Notes: generated from the letters alone by a model not told the origin. Shown: positions 18,094 to 28,147, counted from the first letter of the stretch. The stretch: DNA of 42,116 bases from Desulfosarcina sp. (GCA_014237405.1 JABZFO010000096.1:1-42116); one strand, 5' to 3'. Made by a program: numbers and translations.

Positions 18094-20613
18094 ATGCGCG
18101 AAACATCCATTCAAGATATCCTGCCACTGGTGCAGATGCCCAGCCGGTATTTGGGCTGCGAAATCAACCGTATTAAAAAATCCTGGGAAAAGACCCAACT
18201 ACATGTCGCCCTGGCCTTTCCCGACCTTTATGAAATAGCTACATCCCACTTCGGCATACAGATTTTATACGGGATGCTCAACGCCCAGGAAGAGATATTG
18301 GCCGAGCGGGTATTTGCGCCGGCGGTGGATATGGAGGTGCTGCTTCGGAATAACAGGATGCCATTAAGCTCCTTAGAGTCCGAAATCCCGCTGAAAAAAT
18401 TTGATATTATCGGTTTCAGCCTGCTCTACGAGTTGAATTACACCAACATGGTGAACATGCTCGATCTTGCGGGTCTTTCCTTCTTTACCGAGCAGCGAAA
18501 GGAGAATGATCCCTTTGTTATCGGCGGCGGCCCATGCACCTGCAATCCGGAACCGGTGGCTGATTTTTTTGATGCGATTGTGGTGGGTGACGGAGAAGCC
18601 GTGATTTTGCAGATGACCGATGCATGGAAAGCCTGGCGCCAGTCGGACAGCGGTAAAAGAGAAGCCTTGCTCCAGCATTGGTCTCAGATAAAAGGGGTGT
18701 ATGTCCCTTCTTTTTTCGATGTTTCCGGTGATAGTGTCGGAAGACAGCGATTAATTCCAAAAACAGCTTCGCACCAATATGTCGAGAGGGCCGTTGTTTC
18801 CGACATGAACAACGCATATTTTCCATCAAAACCCATTATCCCTTTCGGTAAGCCGATCCATGATCGGTTGCGCATGGAAATTGCCAGGGGATGCACCCGG
18901 GGGTGCCGGTTCTGCCAGGCCGGCATGATCTATCGGCCCGTCCGCGAGCGCCAACCGGAAGCGGTGTTGTCTTTGGTGAGCCAGTCGTTGAAGGAGACCG
19001 GGTATGAAGACCTTTCCCTGCTTTCCCTGAGTACCGGAGACTATTCCTGTATCACACCGTTGATGAAAAAAATCATGGAATTCGGCGAAGAGGACCACGT
19101 GGCCGTATCATTACCGTCTTTGCGGGCCGGCTCACTCACTCCCGAACTGATGGAACTGATACGAAAAGTCAGAAAAACAGGCTTCACCATTGCACCGGAA
19201 GCGGGAAGCCAGCGCCTGCGGGATGTGATCAATAAAAATATCACCGAAGCAGATATCGTTAAGACCGTCGAAAATGCCTTTTCTCTGGGCTGGAAGGTGA
19301 TCAAACTCTATTTTATGATCGGTCTTCCCACTGAAACGCAGGCTGATATCGAAGGCATTGTGGCTTTGGTAAAACGATTGAAAACCATAACCAGCCAACA
19401 CGGAAGAAGTGGAAAAATTAATATCAGTATAGCTACCTTTGTGCCCAAACCTCACACGCCGTTTCAGTGGGAACCACAGATCAATCTTGAAACAGCCATA
19501 GAAAAAATTAACTGGCTGAAAAAGAACCTGAAACTGCCGGGCGTCCATGTGAAGTGGCAGGACCCCCGGGTCAGTATGATCGAAGGGGTCTGGGCCAGAG
19601 GTGATCGAAAACTGAACGAGGTGTTGATAAACGCATGGAAAAGCGGTTGCCGGTTCGATGGGTGGACGGACTTCTTTAATTATGATCGATGGGTGGCGGT
19701 TTTTGAAGAAAGCGGAATAAATCCAAGGAATTATACTGACGGTTGTTCAGATACGGAACAGCCATTGCCATGGGATCGTATCGATATTGGTGTGGATCTA
19801 TCTTTCTTGAGGAAGGAAAGGGCGCGGGCGGTAGACGGCAAGATCACCGTCGACTGTCGTACCGGGTCCTGCAGTGGCTGCGGCGTTTGTGACTTCGATT
19901 CACTTAAACCAGTCTCTTTTCATGATAAGAAAAGGTTTTTTTTGACGGGCACACCGGTGCGTGAGGCGGAAACGCCCAAAACACCCAATAAATATTGGGT
20001 GAATTTTAAAAAAATGGACGCTGCCCGCTTTTTGGGCCACCTTGAGATGGTGAAGAGTTTCACCAGGAGTCTAAGGCGGGCGAGAATTCCGTTGAAATAT
20101 TCCCAGGGGTTTCATCCCATGCCCAAAGTATCTTTTGGGGATACACTGCCCATGGGGATGCAGAGTGAAGATGAACAGATGCTGGTCACGCTGACCGAAT
20201 CAATGGATCCGGAGGAACTGATTTTCCGTTTGCGCCGACAGATGCCCAACGGTTTGGAAATTACCGGCTGTTCGCCATATGTCAGGAAGAATGCGTTGGA
20301 ACTGGAAGATAATCAGCATTATCGTGTCGAACTAAAAGATGGCTTTTTCCTGCAAAAAGACTTAGACTGCTTTTTCGGTCAACAAAGCGTAACTATTGAA
20401 AGAAAAAGCAAGAAAGGCAGGCTGGTTGTCGTTGATTTAAAAAAGGCGGTTTCCGAAATCCAGCTGTTGGACAACCACCATGCGTTTATGACCCTTGGAA
20501 CAGACAACAATCTGATGGTGAGACCCGCACATGTGATGAAAACGGTCTTTAATTTGACCGATCAGCAGATACTTGCCGCGATAAGCACCAAACGAAAAAC
20601 GAATCATGTATAA
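18094..20613 (+). CDS. TIGR03960-family radical SAM protein with C-terminal DUF2344 domain
   Basis: This 839-residue protein has an N-terminal B12-binding-like region, then a radical SAM core with ARGCTRGCRFCQAG (Cys267, Cys271, Cys274) binding the 4Fe-4S cluster, and the strand APEAGSQRLRDVINK. A CxxxCxxCGVC patch follows near residue 590. The C-terminal 220 residues starting YWVNFKKMDAARFLGHLEMV are the TIGR03936/DUF2344 domain, which some species encode separately. The exact substrate is unestablished. The conserved location before RNase E/G suggests a role in RNA or ribosome modification. Its stop overlaps the RNase start by eight bases, showing coupling. Confidence 0.85.
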   Translation: MRETSIQDILPLVQMPSRYLGCEINRIKKSWEKTQLHVALAFPDLYEIATSHFGIQILYGMLNAQEEILAERVFAPAVDMEVLLRNNRMPLSSLESEIPLKKFDIIGFSLLYELNYTNMVNMLDLAGLSFFTEQRKENDPFVIGGGPCTCNPEPVADFFDAIVVGDGEAVILQMTDAWKAWRQSDSGKREALLQHWSQIKGVYVPSFFDVSGDSVGRQRLIPKTASHQYVERAVVSDMNNAYFPSKPIIPFGKPIHDRLRMEIARGCTRGCRFCQAGMIYRPVRERQPEAVLSLVSQSLKETGYEDLSLLSLSTGDYSCITPLMKKIMEFGEEDHVAVSLPSLRAGSLTPELMELIRKVRKTGFTIAPEAGSQRLRDVINKNITEADIVKTVENAFSLGWKVIKLYFMIGLPTETQADIEGIVALVKRLKTITSQHGRSGKINISIATFVPKPHTPFQWEPQINLETAIEKINWLKKNLKLPGVHVKWQDPRVSMIEGVWARGDRKLNEVLINAWKSGCRFDGWTDFFNYDRWVAVFEESGINPRNYTDGCSDTEQPLPWDRIDIGVDLSFLRKERARAVDGKITVDCRTGSCSGCGVCDFDSLKPVSFHDKKRFFLTGTPVREAETPKTPNKYWVNFKKMDAARFLGHLEMVKSFTRSLRRARIPLKYSQGFHPMPKVSFGDTLPMGMQSEDEQMLVTLTESMDPEELIFRLRRQMPNGLEITGCSPYVRKNALELEDNQHYRVELKDGFFLQKDLDCFFGQQSVTIERKSKKGRLVVVDLKKAVSEIQLLDNHHAFMTLGTDNNLMVRPAHVMKTVFNLTDQQILAAISTKRKTNHV

Positions 20614-22050
20614 AAAAATCATTATCAACGTGGCAGACCACGAAACCCGGGTCGCTCTCATGGAAGACGAAACCATCGTGGAACTTTTCATTGAAAGAAA
20701 GGGAAGCCAGGATACTACCGGCAATATTTACAAAGGTCGGGTTCAGCGGGTGCTTCCAGGAATGCAGGCGGCTTTTGTGGATATCGGGTTGAATCAGGCG
20801 GCCTTTATTTATGTTGATGATGTGGTCCGCGATAATTATGCGGATATCGAGGACTGATCACCGAAGGACAGGAAATTCTTGTTCAGGTTTCAAAAGCTCC
20901 CATTGGCACCAAGGGCGCCAGAATCACCTCTAATATTTCGCTTCCCGGACGATTTCTGGTATTAATGCCCACATCCTCGCACATTGGCATATCACGGCGG
21001 ATTGAAGATGAATCAGAACGTCAACGGCTCAAGGATATCGTTTCAGAGTTATCCAGCAACGGTTCAATGGGCTATATTGTCCGTACTGCGGCAGAAGGTG
21101 TGAAAAAAGAAAAATTAGCTTACGAAATGGGCTTTTTAAAAAACCTGTGGTGCAACACGCAAAAAAAATATCGGACGGCCGCCACAGCATCCCTTCTTCA
21201 TCAGGAGTTGAACCTTAGCCTTAGGGCTGTCAGAGACTTGCTGCTCCAGGAGGCAGAAAAACTCGTGATTGATTCGAGAAAGGATTACGAGTCTGTGCTG
21301 GCGTTTCTTGATACCTTTAATCCGTCCCTAAAAGATTCAGCAGAACTGTTCGAGGGTAATGAACCCATTTTCGATGCGTATAACCTGGAAGGAGAAATCT
21401 CCAGGGCGTTGAAGCGAAAAGTGTGGCTCAAGTCAGGGGGGTATATCGTTATCGAACACACCGAAGCGTTGGTGGCCATCGATGTGAATACAGGGCGGTA
21501 TGTGGGAAAATACAATCTGGAAGAGACCATTCTAAAAACCAACTTGGAAGCAGTCAAAGAGATCGCCTACCAAATCCGGTTGCGGGATATTGGTGGCATT
21601 ATTATCATCGATTTCATCGATATGGAAAAAAAGTCGAATCAGGAAAAAGTCTTTTCTGCCCTCAATGAAGCGTTTACTAAAGACAGAAGCAAAACTCATA
21701 TCCTTCCCATTTCTGATATGGGCATTATTCAAATGACACGGAAAAGAACCCGTAAGCCGCTTACCCGGCTACTGTGTGACCCGTGCCCTTATTGTGAGGG
21801 AGAGGGGTATATTATTTCTATAAAAACAATATGTTATTCAATATATCGCGAAATCTTGAGATATGCCGCGGATATGACCGGTTCTCGACTCACACTTCGG
21901 GTGAATCCGGAAGTTGCCGACTTTCTTCATGGTGAAGAAAACTGTCTGGTCCCTGGTCTGGAAAAGTCCATAGGAAAACAGATCGTTATTTACCCAGATA
22001 ACCGGTATCATATGGAAGCCTTTGAAATTGTTGAGTCGGCGCATGATTGA
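20606..22050 (+). pseudogene. rng: Ribonuclease E/G family protein, frameshifted near 20854
   Basis: The first frame encodes MYKKIIINVADHETRVALME, GNIYKGRVQRVLPGMQAAFV and YVDDVVRDNYADIED, ending at TGA 20855-20857. The -1 frame continues from 20854 with LITEGQEILVQVSKAPIGTK (S1 domain), ISRRIEDESERQRL, the catalytic aspartate segments AIDVNTGRYVGK and IIIIDFIDM, and the zinc-link CDPCPYCEGEGY. Restoring one C (GACCTG) would read through as IEDLITEGQ. The acidic linker is also shorter than usual, so more than one base may be missing. The enzyme processes rRNA and decays mRNA. It is co-transcribed with the radical SAM gene. Confidence 0.85.
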
Positions 22051-22134
22051 ACCGCGAAAGTAAGCGGATCGGTGATTTGATAAACGAACGACATGGAGCA
22101 CCGAACGTTTGTCTCTCCAGGGGGGATTTGCGGC

Positions 22135-22164
22135 TTGACACCACCGCGTTCCTGTGGTTAGAAT
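22135..22164 (+). promoter_or_regulatory. Sigma-70-type promoter of the rpmH operon
   Basis: TTGACA (22135-22140) is a perfect -35 box and TAGAAT (22159-22164) a near-consensus -10 box, separated by 18 bases. The start of transcription would be about 60 bases before the rpmH ATG. This is the best promoter seen in the window and fits the high expression expected for a ribosomal protein operon. Confidence 0.75.
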
Positions 22165-22231
22165 ACCCGATTCAACCAATGAAGATTGGTGTGCATTGGC
22201 TTTACATAATCGGAAAGAAGGAAAGTAAACA

Positions 22232-22366
22232 ATGAAACGTACCTATCAACCGAGCAGAATCAAACGTGCCCGAACCCATGGATTCAGAAAAAGGATGTCA
22301 ACCAAGGCAGGACGCCGCGTCATTAACCGCCGTCGGGCAAGGGGTAGAAAACGCTTGGCTGTCTAA
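22232..22366 (+). CDS. rpmH: 50S ribosomal protein L34
   Basis: The 44-residue product [20 protein letters not shown] continues with [20 protein letters not shown] and ends RLAV, a complete and typical L34. It is very basic and binds 23S rRNA in the large subunit. GGAAAG lies just upstream of the ATG. rnpA follows 32 bases downstream, the near-universal bacterial arrangement. Confidence 0.97.
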   Translation: MKRTYQPSRIKRARTHGFRKRMSTKAGRRVINRRRARGRKRLAV

Positions 22367-22398
22367 CTTTCAAATCTATTGGAAAGGGGTCTCTCTCG

Positions 22399-22767
22399 TT
22401 GAACCGATTTGCGTTCACCAAGGCGGATCGAATAAGAACGTCCATAGAATACCGGAAGTTGTCAAAAAATGGGGATCGTTATTACAGCGACTATTTTATC
22501 ATTATCTCCCGAGAAAACCAAATTTCGAGATCTCGCCTTGGCATAACGGTCTCTAAAAAGGTAGGGAAGGCTGTAACGAGAAACAGGATTAAGCGAATTA
22601 TTCGCGAATATTTTCGATTGAACAGAAGCTTTTTACCGGGCCGGCTGGACATTAACATTATTGCCAGACAGTCGTCTGGAAGGATAGGGGCTGCGGTGGT
22701 TAGAGACCATCTCGGAGATTGCTTCGAGACGATCGCCGGGAAACCCGAACGTCGGAATGATGAATAA
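22399..22767 (+). CDS. rnpA: Ribonuclease P protein component
   Basis: This 122-residue basic protein has the RnpA signature [20 protein letters not shown] (the RNR motif), the [17 protein letters not shown]-terminus and the [11 protein letters not shown] strand. It assists the RNase P RNA in 5' maturation of tRNAs. The start codon is TTG at 22399, chosen because of the purine-rich GGAAAGGGG upstream and because MNRFAFTK matches family N-termini. Its end overlaps yidD. Confidence 0.95.
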   Translation: MNRFAFTKADRIRTSIEYRKLSKNGDRYYSDYFIIISRENQISRSRLGITVSKKVGKAVTRNRIKRIIREYFRLNRSFLPGRLDINIIARQSSGRIGAAVVRDHLGDCFETIAGKPERRNDE

Positions 22768-22969
22768 GCTGGCACTACTACTGATCAGGTTGTATCAGAT
22801 TTCTATTTCACCCGTTTTGGGACCTGCATGTCGATTTGTTCCGACCTGTTCAGAATACGCTTATCAGGCCATATCCTCACATGGCGTTTTAAGGGGAGGC
22901 CTGCTCGCAATAAAAAGAATTTTGCGGTGCCACCCGTTTAACCCGGGCGGCTTTGATCCGGTTCCGTAA
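22760..22969 (+). CDS. yidD: Membrane protein insertion efficiency factor YidD
   Basis: A 69-70 residue protein with the family core [20 protein letters not shown] followed by [17 protein letters not shown] and [13 protein letters not shown]. It is a small amphipathic protein at the inner membrane that aids YidC/Sec insertion. ATGs at 22757 and 22760 are both possible. Either overlaps the rnpA stop, so translation is coupled. Confidence 0.95.
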   Translation: MNKLALLLIRLYQISISPVLGPACRFVPTCSEYAYQAISSHGVLRGGLLAIKRILRCHPFNPGGFDPVP

Positions 22970-23111
22970 TAGTTCTATCCCATTCGAAAATTCGATTCGC
23001 TCAGTTCGACGCCTGCCACGACTACCTTCTGCGAAATTTTTGCGACGTTTTAAAAAACCATCAACGTATTTTTCGCGACTGTTGGCGCAACTTGGCGTCA
23101 AGGAGAAAAAC

Positions 23112-24773
23112 ATGGATCAAGTTCGACTGCTGGTGGCCATTGGCCTGTCTTTTCTGGTACTATTTGCTTGGAGCATGTTTTTTGTAGACCGGCAGCCGGT
23201 TACCGACAATCAGGAAGCGGTGCAAACGCAAAAACCAATTGGCGAAGAACAGGTCTCGAACAAAGCGGCCGAGATGACGACGGCGGCCATCAGTCAGGGA
23301 GAGGTCGATGCAATTAAAGCGGCCCAGGCCACGGAAAACCCAGCCCGGGAAATAAACGTTCAGACCCCTTTTTATACCGTTCGCATTTCTGCCAAAGGAG
23401 CGTCTTTTACCAGCTATATTCTTAAAAAATATCGCGAATCTGTCGAAGACGATGCTCCCTATAAAGAACTGATTCCCCAAGAATTAAAAAATGGCGTTAT
23501 TCGCACGTCGCTTTCAGGAAAATCGTTAACCGGTTTGGATGATGCAATTTTCTCGATTGCCCAAACTGAAGACAGGCTGGTGGTGGTCGATGCAAAACAA
23601 TCGATAGCCTTCAATTGGGTGGCCGATGACGGGACTGTCCTCACCAAGACCTATACCTTTGATCCCGATTCCTATCTTATTGATTTGAAGGTCGTACTAA
23701 AAAATGCCTCAGAAAGGGTGTTGAAGGATCAGCTGGTCCTCTCCGTTAGAAAGCCCGTCGTAGAGGACAAAGGCTATGGTTTTGTGGGGCCCAGTGCGTT
23801 AATCAACGAGAAGCTCGAACAGATTAAAATCAAAAAAATTGAGGACAAGGACGAATATAAAGGCGGTATAAAATGGATTGGCGTTGAAGACCGATATTTC
23901 ATTTCTAGTATCATTCCTGGAACTGAAACCAACGGTGGCATGAAACTGGAGTTGATCGACAACATGATTGTGAACCAATTGTTCAACCCCGAATTTGAAC
24001 TTTCACCGGGTGCCCAGAAAGAATTTCAGTTTTTTATATTTATGGGGCCCAAAAGCATGGAAGTGTTGAACAGCCTGGGCCACGATCTCGAAAAGGCACT
24101 GAATTTCGGATTTTTTAATGTCATTGCCAAGCCCTGCCTCTGGTTCATGAACAAAATACACAGCGTGATTCCAAACTACGGAATCGCAATCATTCTCCTG
24201 ACCATTTTTACGAAAATCATCCTATGGCCACTGGGCAATAAGAGCTACAAATCAATGAGTGCGATGAAAAAACTTCAGCCTCTGATGACTGAAATTCGTG
24301 AAAAATATAAAAATGACAAACAAAAAATGAATCAGGAGCTGATGGCCCTGTATCGAACCTACAAAGTCAATCCCATGGGCGGCTGTCTGCCAATGGTCCT
24401 TCAGATACCCGTCTTCTTTGCCCTATATCGGATGCTATACCAAGCCATTGAGTTGAGACACGCCCCGTTCTTTTTATGGATAAACGACCTGTCAGCCCCT
24501 GACCGACTTTTCAATTTCGGCTTTTCCATCCCGTTTATGGAGCCACCCAGTGGAATTCCGGTGCTGACTATTATCATGGGCGCAACCATGTTGCTTCAAC
24601 AGAAAATGTCACCTCCTCCGGGAGACCCCACCCAAGCCAAAATGATGATGCTTATGCCTGTGGTTTTCACATTTATTTTTATCAATTTCTCCTCTGGACT
24701 GGTGTTGTACTGGCTTGTGAATAACGTGCTGTCCATCAGCCAGCAATACTATGTCCAAACGAAAACCAGTTAG
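23112..24773 (+). CDS. yidC: Membrane protein insertase YidC
   Basis: This 553-residue YidC has an N-terminal membrane anchor (LLVAIGLSFLVLFAW), a large periplasmic beta-sandwich domain (about residues 75-330) and the C-terminal insertase core with IIPNYGIAIILLTIFTKIIL and NPMGGCLPMVLQIPVFFALY. It ends with the conserved LVNNVLSISQQYYV. The ATG at 23112 was chosen because AAGGAG stands six bases before it and the protein then starts MDQVRLLVA. The frame is open back to 22953, but that part has no family similarity. Confidence 0.96.
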   Translation: MDQVRLLVAIGLSFLVLFAWSMFFVDRQPVTDNQEAVQTQKPIGEEQVSNKAAEMTTAAISQGEVDAIKAAQATENPAREINVQTPFYTVRISAKGASFTSYILKKYRESVEDDAPYKELIPQELKNGVIRTSLSGKSLTGLDDAIFSIAQTEDRLVVVDAKQSIAFNWVADDGTVLTKTYTFDPDSYLIDLKVVLKNASERVLKDQLVLSVRKPVVEDKGYGFVGPSALINEKLEQIKIKKIEDKDEYKGGIKWIGVEDRYFISSIIPGTETNGGMKLELIDNMIVNQLFNPEFELSPGAQKEFQFFIFMGPKSMEVLNSLGHDLEKALNFGFFNVIAKPCLWFMNKIHSVIPNYGIAIILLTIFTKIILWPLGNKSYKSMSAMKKLQPLMTEIREKYKNDKQKMNQELMALYRTYKVNPMGGCLPMVLQIPVFFALYRMLYQAIELRHAPFFLWINDLSAPDRLFNFGFSIPFMEPPSGIPVLTIIMGATMLLQQKMSPPPGDPTQAKMMMLMPVVFTFIFINFSSGLVLYWLVNNVLSISQQYYVQTKTS

Positions 24774-24788
24774 ATTCCGGAGGAAAAC

Positions 24789-25571
24789 ATGTCCAACTAC
24801 CTAGAATTTAAAGGAAAAAACGTTGACAAGGCGCTTGAAAATGCTAGTGATGCGCTTAACATTCCACCTGAAAAAATCAGGCATGAAGTGCTCACTTTTG
24901 GCTCGACTGGAATTTTTGGACTAGTAGGAGTTAAAAAAGCCAAAATTAAAGTGTTTGTCGACGAGGACAAAACGAAAAAAAATCGCTCTAATTCGACTGA
25001 CACCAAACCATTGGTAACCCCGGGACCAAAAGCACCAAAAGTGGATGTTACCGTTGAATCAGCGGAGCCGTCGAAACATGATGAAATAATTATTGCTTTT
25101 GGAATAATGGCGTTACAGAAAATAGTAGATGGAATTACGGCTGGCACCACGGTTAATATCGTCCGGAAAAGAGAAAAACTACTTTTTACCGTTTCAGGGG
25201 GAGACAGTGGTGTGTTGATCGGAAAGCGTGGCCAGACACTTGAAGCGATTCAATATCTGCTCGAAAAGATGATCAATAAAAAAAGCACCAACCGCGTCCG
25301 GGTGCTAGTGGATGTAGAGGGTTATCTTGAAAAACGCAAAAACAACCTTAAGCAGATGGCATCCCGAATGGCAGAAAAGGCAAGACGAATTAAAAAGCCG
25401 GTAACCATCGGACAAATGAATGCACATGACCGCAGGATCGTCCACATCCACTTGAAGGATCAAAGTGAGGTGAGGACCCAAAGCATTGGCGACGGATATT
25501 ATAGAAAGTTGATGATTTTCCCTAAAAAGCAGGGAGAATCAAAGCGAAGAAACACCAACGAAAAAGCCTAA
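24789..25571 (+). CDS. jag: Jag/KhpB RNA-binding protein (Jag-N, KH, R3H)
   Basis: This 260-residue protein has a Jag-N domain (EFKGKNVDKALENASDAL, GSTGIFGLVGVKKAKI), a Lys/Ser/Pro linker, a KH domain with GGDSGVLIGKRGQTLEAIQY, and an R3H domain with DRRIVHIHLKDQ. It is a cytoplasmic RNA-binding protein, commonly next to yidC. GGAGG is well placed seven bases before the ATG, and the yidC stop lies 15 bases upstream. Confidence 0.94.
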   Translation: MSNYLEFKGKNVDKALENASDALNIPPEKIRHEVLTFGSTGIFGLVGVKKAKIKVFVDEDKTKKNRSNSTDTKPLVTPGPKAPKVDVTVESAEPSKHDEIIIAFGIMALQKIVDGITAGTTVNIVRKREKLLFTVSGGDSGVLIGKRGQTLEAIQYLLEKMINKKSTNRVRVLVDVEGYLEKRKNNLKQMASRMAEKARRIKKPVTIGQMNAHDRRIVHIHLKDQSEVRTQSIGDGYYRKLMIFPKKQGESKRRNTNEKA

Positions 25572-25607
25572 TTTTTAGTTGTCCTTGGTTTTTGCATCAA
25601 GTGATTC

Positions 25608-27017
25608 ATGATCTATAAAACAATTGCCGCCATATCAACACCATTGGGGCCTGGTGGTATAGGCATAATAAGGATTTCCGGACCCGGGGCGTATGCGATT
25701 CTGAAACGACTTTTTGTTCGGAAGAGACACAGCAGCAAGCGTGCTAATAGCGACATATTCGCAGGACACTTTTCCTCCCATTTGGTTTACTACGGGTATG
25801 TCATCGAATCGGATACCAGGAACATCATCGATGAAGTCTTGGCCATCTACATGAAGGGTCCTAAAAGTTTTACCCGCGAAGATGTCGTAGAGATCCATTC
25901 TCATTCCGGTTTTGTCGTCCTTGATCGGATTTTAAGCGCGGTCGTTGATGCTGGTGCCAATCTGTCCGGTCCTGGAGAATTCACCAAACGTGCCTTTCTC
26001 AACGGGCGTATAGATATTACACAGGCCGAGGCAATAATTGACCTTATTAATGCACCCTGTGAAACAGCCGCCCAAATGGCGAGCTGTCAAGTAGCGGGGG
26101 GGGTTAGGGAAGCGGTTAACAATATCATTGGCACAGTTACCGCGTTGCAAGCGAAATGTGAGGCGTTCATCGAATTTTCTGAAGCGGGTGAGAATGAACG
26201 CGACCTTTTTGACGTTCAAGGGGCTGTCAGGAAGTCTGTTTTACCGAAACTTTCATCACTCATACAACGGCAAAAAGAGACAGCCATTTTTCGTGAAGGA
26301 ATACTTTTGGCTATTGCCGGGGCACCAAATGTTGGAAAATCAAGCTTGCTAAACAAACTGGTAGAAAGGGAAACTGCTATCGTGTCAGAGTTTCCCGGAA
26401 CTACCAGGGATGTTGTACGAGAATATATTTCAATCAATGGTGTGCCGGTCGTTGTCTGTGACACAGCGGGTATTCATGACACCAAAGACCCAGTGGAATG
26501 CATTGGCATTGCAAAAGCGCGTGATCAGATCAATCGTTCAGATATTGTTCTGGTGGTTTTGGAAGCTACCCGCAGCATTAACCGTTTTGAAGAAAAACTG
26601 ATTGCAGAAACGTTAAATAAGAAAACGACCGTAGTAATTAACAAGGACGATATTGCTGACGATTGCGCGATTTCGGAAATCGAAAAAAGATTGAAAACCA
26701 TACGGCACATCAGGGTTTCTGCGAAACTCGGAACAGGCATTGCAGAATTGAAAGATCTGATATTCAAAGAGTTGGTTTCAGGACAAAACATTGTGAATGG
26801 TGAAAGTGTAACACCAAATTTAAGGCAGCGTAAAATACTCGAAAAGGCAAAGCAGGAAATCCAGCGCTTCAACTTTGCCGTTGAAACCGAACAATCCCTT
26901 GAATTCATGTCTGGAATGTTGAACAATGTTCTCCAGATTCTGGAAGAAATTTCCGGAAACAGAAACAAGGAGGATCTTTACAATCATATTTTCGACCAAT
27001 TTTGTATTGGTAAATAA
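25608..27017 (+). CDS. mnmE: tRNA modification GTPase MnmE (TrmE)
   Basis: This 469-residue protein has the N-terminal folate-binding domain (TIAAISTPLGPGGIGIIRIS), a helical domain carrying the G domain with G1 GAPNVGKS (238-245), GTTRDVVREY and DTAGIH, and the terminal FCIGK (465-469) with its conserved cysteine. With MnmG it forms the 5-carboxymethylaminomethyl group on wobble uridines. mnmG does not follow here. The last codon and stop overlap the parS palindrome. Confidence 0.97.
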   Translation: MIYKTIAAISTPLGPGGIGIIRISGPGAYAILKRLFVRKRHSSKRANSDIFAGHFSSHLVYYGYVIESDTRNIIDEVLAIYMKGPKSFTREDVVEIHSHSGFVVLDRILSAVVDAGANLSGPGEFTKRAFLNGRIDITQAEAIIDLINAPCETAAQMASCQVAGGVREAVNNIIGTVTALQAKCEAFIEFSEAGENERDLFDVQGAVRKSVLPKLSSLIQRQKETAIFREGILLAIAGAPNVGKSSLLNKLVERETAIVSEFPGTTRDVVREYISINGVPVVVCDTAGIHDTKDPVECIGIAKARDQINRSDIVLVVLEATRSINRFEEKLIAETLNKKTTVVINKDDIADDCAISEIEKRLKTIRHIRVSAKLGTGIAELKDLIFKELVSGQNIVNGESVTPNLRQRKILEKAKQEIQRFNFAVETEQSLEFMSGMLNNVLQILEEISGNRNKEDLYNHIFDQFCIGK

Positions 27018-27039
27018 TGTTTCACGTGAAACATTATTT
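27012..27039. other. parS centromere site (ParB-binding palindrome)
   Basis: The 16-base core TGTTTCACGTGAAACA at 27018-27033 is an exact match to the bacterial chromosomal parS consensus. Symmetry extends to a perfect 28-base palindrome (27012-27039). It overlaps the mnmE stop codon and lies 14 bases before the next gene. ParB binds parS and spreads, and ParA/SMC then segregate the origin region, so this places the window near the chromosomal origin. No parA or parB gene is in the window. Confidence 0.92.
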
Positions 27040-27053
27040 GGGGAGTCTGACAC

Positions 27054-27740
27054 ATGATACCTGAACTGGATGCTGTTTTTAAAAAATATGAGGCCCTCGT
27101 CAAACAGGTGGATGGCGTTTTTGAAAGTGTTCGACAACAATATTCGGATTGTGTGAACTGCAAGCTGGAATGCTCGGATTGTTGCCATGCACTGTTCGAC
27201 CTCTCCTTGGTGGAAGCGCTATATATCAACCGGCGATTTTTAGAAAATGTGGCTGGTGAAAGGAAAAATGAAATCCTGGACGACGCTAACAAGGCGGATC
27301 GAAAAGCATTCCGGATGAAACGAAAGGCTTTTAAGGCGGTGGATGCCGGTGAAAAATCAGAAGAACAGGTTCTTCTTGAAATGGCTGCCGAACGGATCCG
27401 CTGTCCCCTTCTAAACAAGGAAAACCGATGTGATCTGTATGAGTCCCGTCCGGTTACCTGCCGGCTCTATGGCATTCCCACCGCTATTGCCGGACGCGGC
27501 CATACTTGTGGGCTGTCTGCCTTTAAGGAGGGTGAGTCCTACCCCACAGTGAATCTGGATTCCGTGCAAGCCAAGCTTCATGAGTTGTCTCAGGAAATTG
27601 TTGCTGCGTTGCGATCCACGCACGTAAAAATGGGTGATCTGTTGATGCCGCTTTCCATGGCGTTGTTGACGGTTTTTGATGAATCGTATCTCGGAATAAA
27701 AACCGACAAAAAAAAAGGCCCTGAAAAAAAACAGGAATAA
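27054..27740 (+). CDS. YkgJ-type cysteine-cluster (Zn/Fe-binding) protein
   Basis: This 228-residue protein has the YkgJ-family pattern CVNCKLECSDCCHALFDLS near residue 40 and the second cluster RCPLLNKENRCDLYESRPVT followed by CRLYG. The eight cysteines probably bind an Fe-S cluster or zinc. The function is undefined, though members are often annotated as putative Fe-S oxidoreductases. The C-terminus is lysine-rich. GGGGAG stands eight bases before the ATG, just downstream of parS. Confidence 0.85.
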   Translation: MIPELDAVFKKYEALVKQVDGVFESVRQQYSDCVNCKLECSDCCHALFDLSLVEALYINRRFLENVAGERKNEILDDANKADRKAFRMKRKAFKAVDAGEKSEEQVLLEMAAERIRCPLLNKENRCDLYESRPVTCRLYGIPTAIAGRGHTCGLSAFKEGESYPTVNLDSVQAKLHELSQEIVAALRSTHVKMGDLLMPLSMALLTVFDESYLGIKTDKKKGPEKKQE

Positions 27741-27750
27741 GGTAGTGAAA

Positions 27751-28095
27751 ATGGAGAGTTCTTTTTCCGATGCAGACAAGAAAAAAGCCGTTTTTGAAGC
27801 CATGTCGCCCCGCCGGCAAAAACACATCCTCAACAAGAGCGGCTACGAAAACTGGGACCCCTTTGAAAAACCGAAGGATCCGATTGATATGCGCATGGAT
27901 AAAAGCAAACGAACCTCTCAAATGCTGGTGAGGGAATTTTTGCAGTCATGTCCCATGGAACGGTATTCCAATAGTTACGGGAGGGGCGTGTTGGAAATAG
28001 CAATGGGCATCATCAATGAGGACGATCGGTTTATCGGCATGTATGAGTTTGCGCTGTGGCACAAAAAATTATTGGAGGACGATGGGATTGAGTAG
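27751..28095 (+). CDS. Conserved hypothetical protein, 114 residues
   Basis: The protein is small, hydrophilic and charge-rich (MESSFSDADKKKAVFEAMSP at the start), with no signal peptide, membrane segment or cysteine motif. It follows the YkgJ-like gene by ten bases and so is probably co-transcribed with it. AAGG is spaced eight bases from the ATG at 27751. A GTG at 27745 in the same frame is an alternative. I do not recognise the family. Confidence 0.7.
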   Translation: MESSFSDADKKKAVFEAMSPRRQKHILNKSGYENWDPFEKPKDPIDMRMDKSKRTSQMLVREFLQSCPMERYSNSYGRGVLEIAMGIINEDDRFIGMYEFALWHKKLLEDDGIE

Positions 28096-28147
28096 TGCTT
28101 AGTGTTTTTTGCAGGCTCACCGAAAATCTCTTTAATAGTGTGAGATA

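Noticed and set aside
22953..23111. N-terminal extension of YidC starting at 22953
   Set aside because: The extra 53 residues are Arg/Ser-rich without family similarity, while AAGGAG sits correctly before the ATG at 23112.
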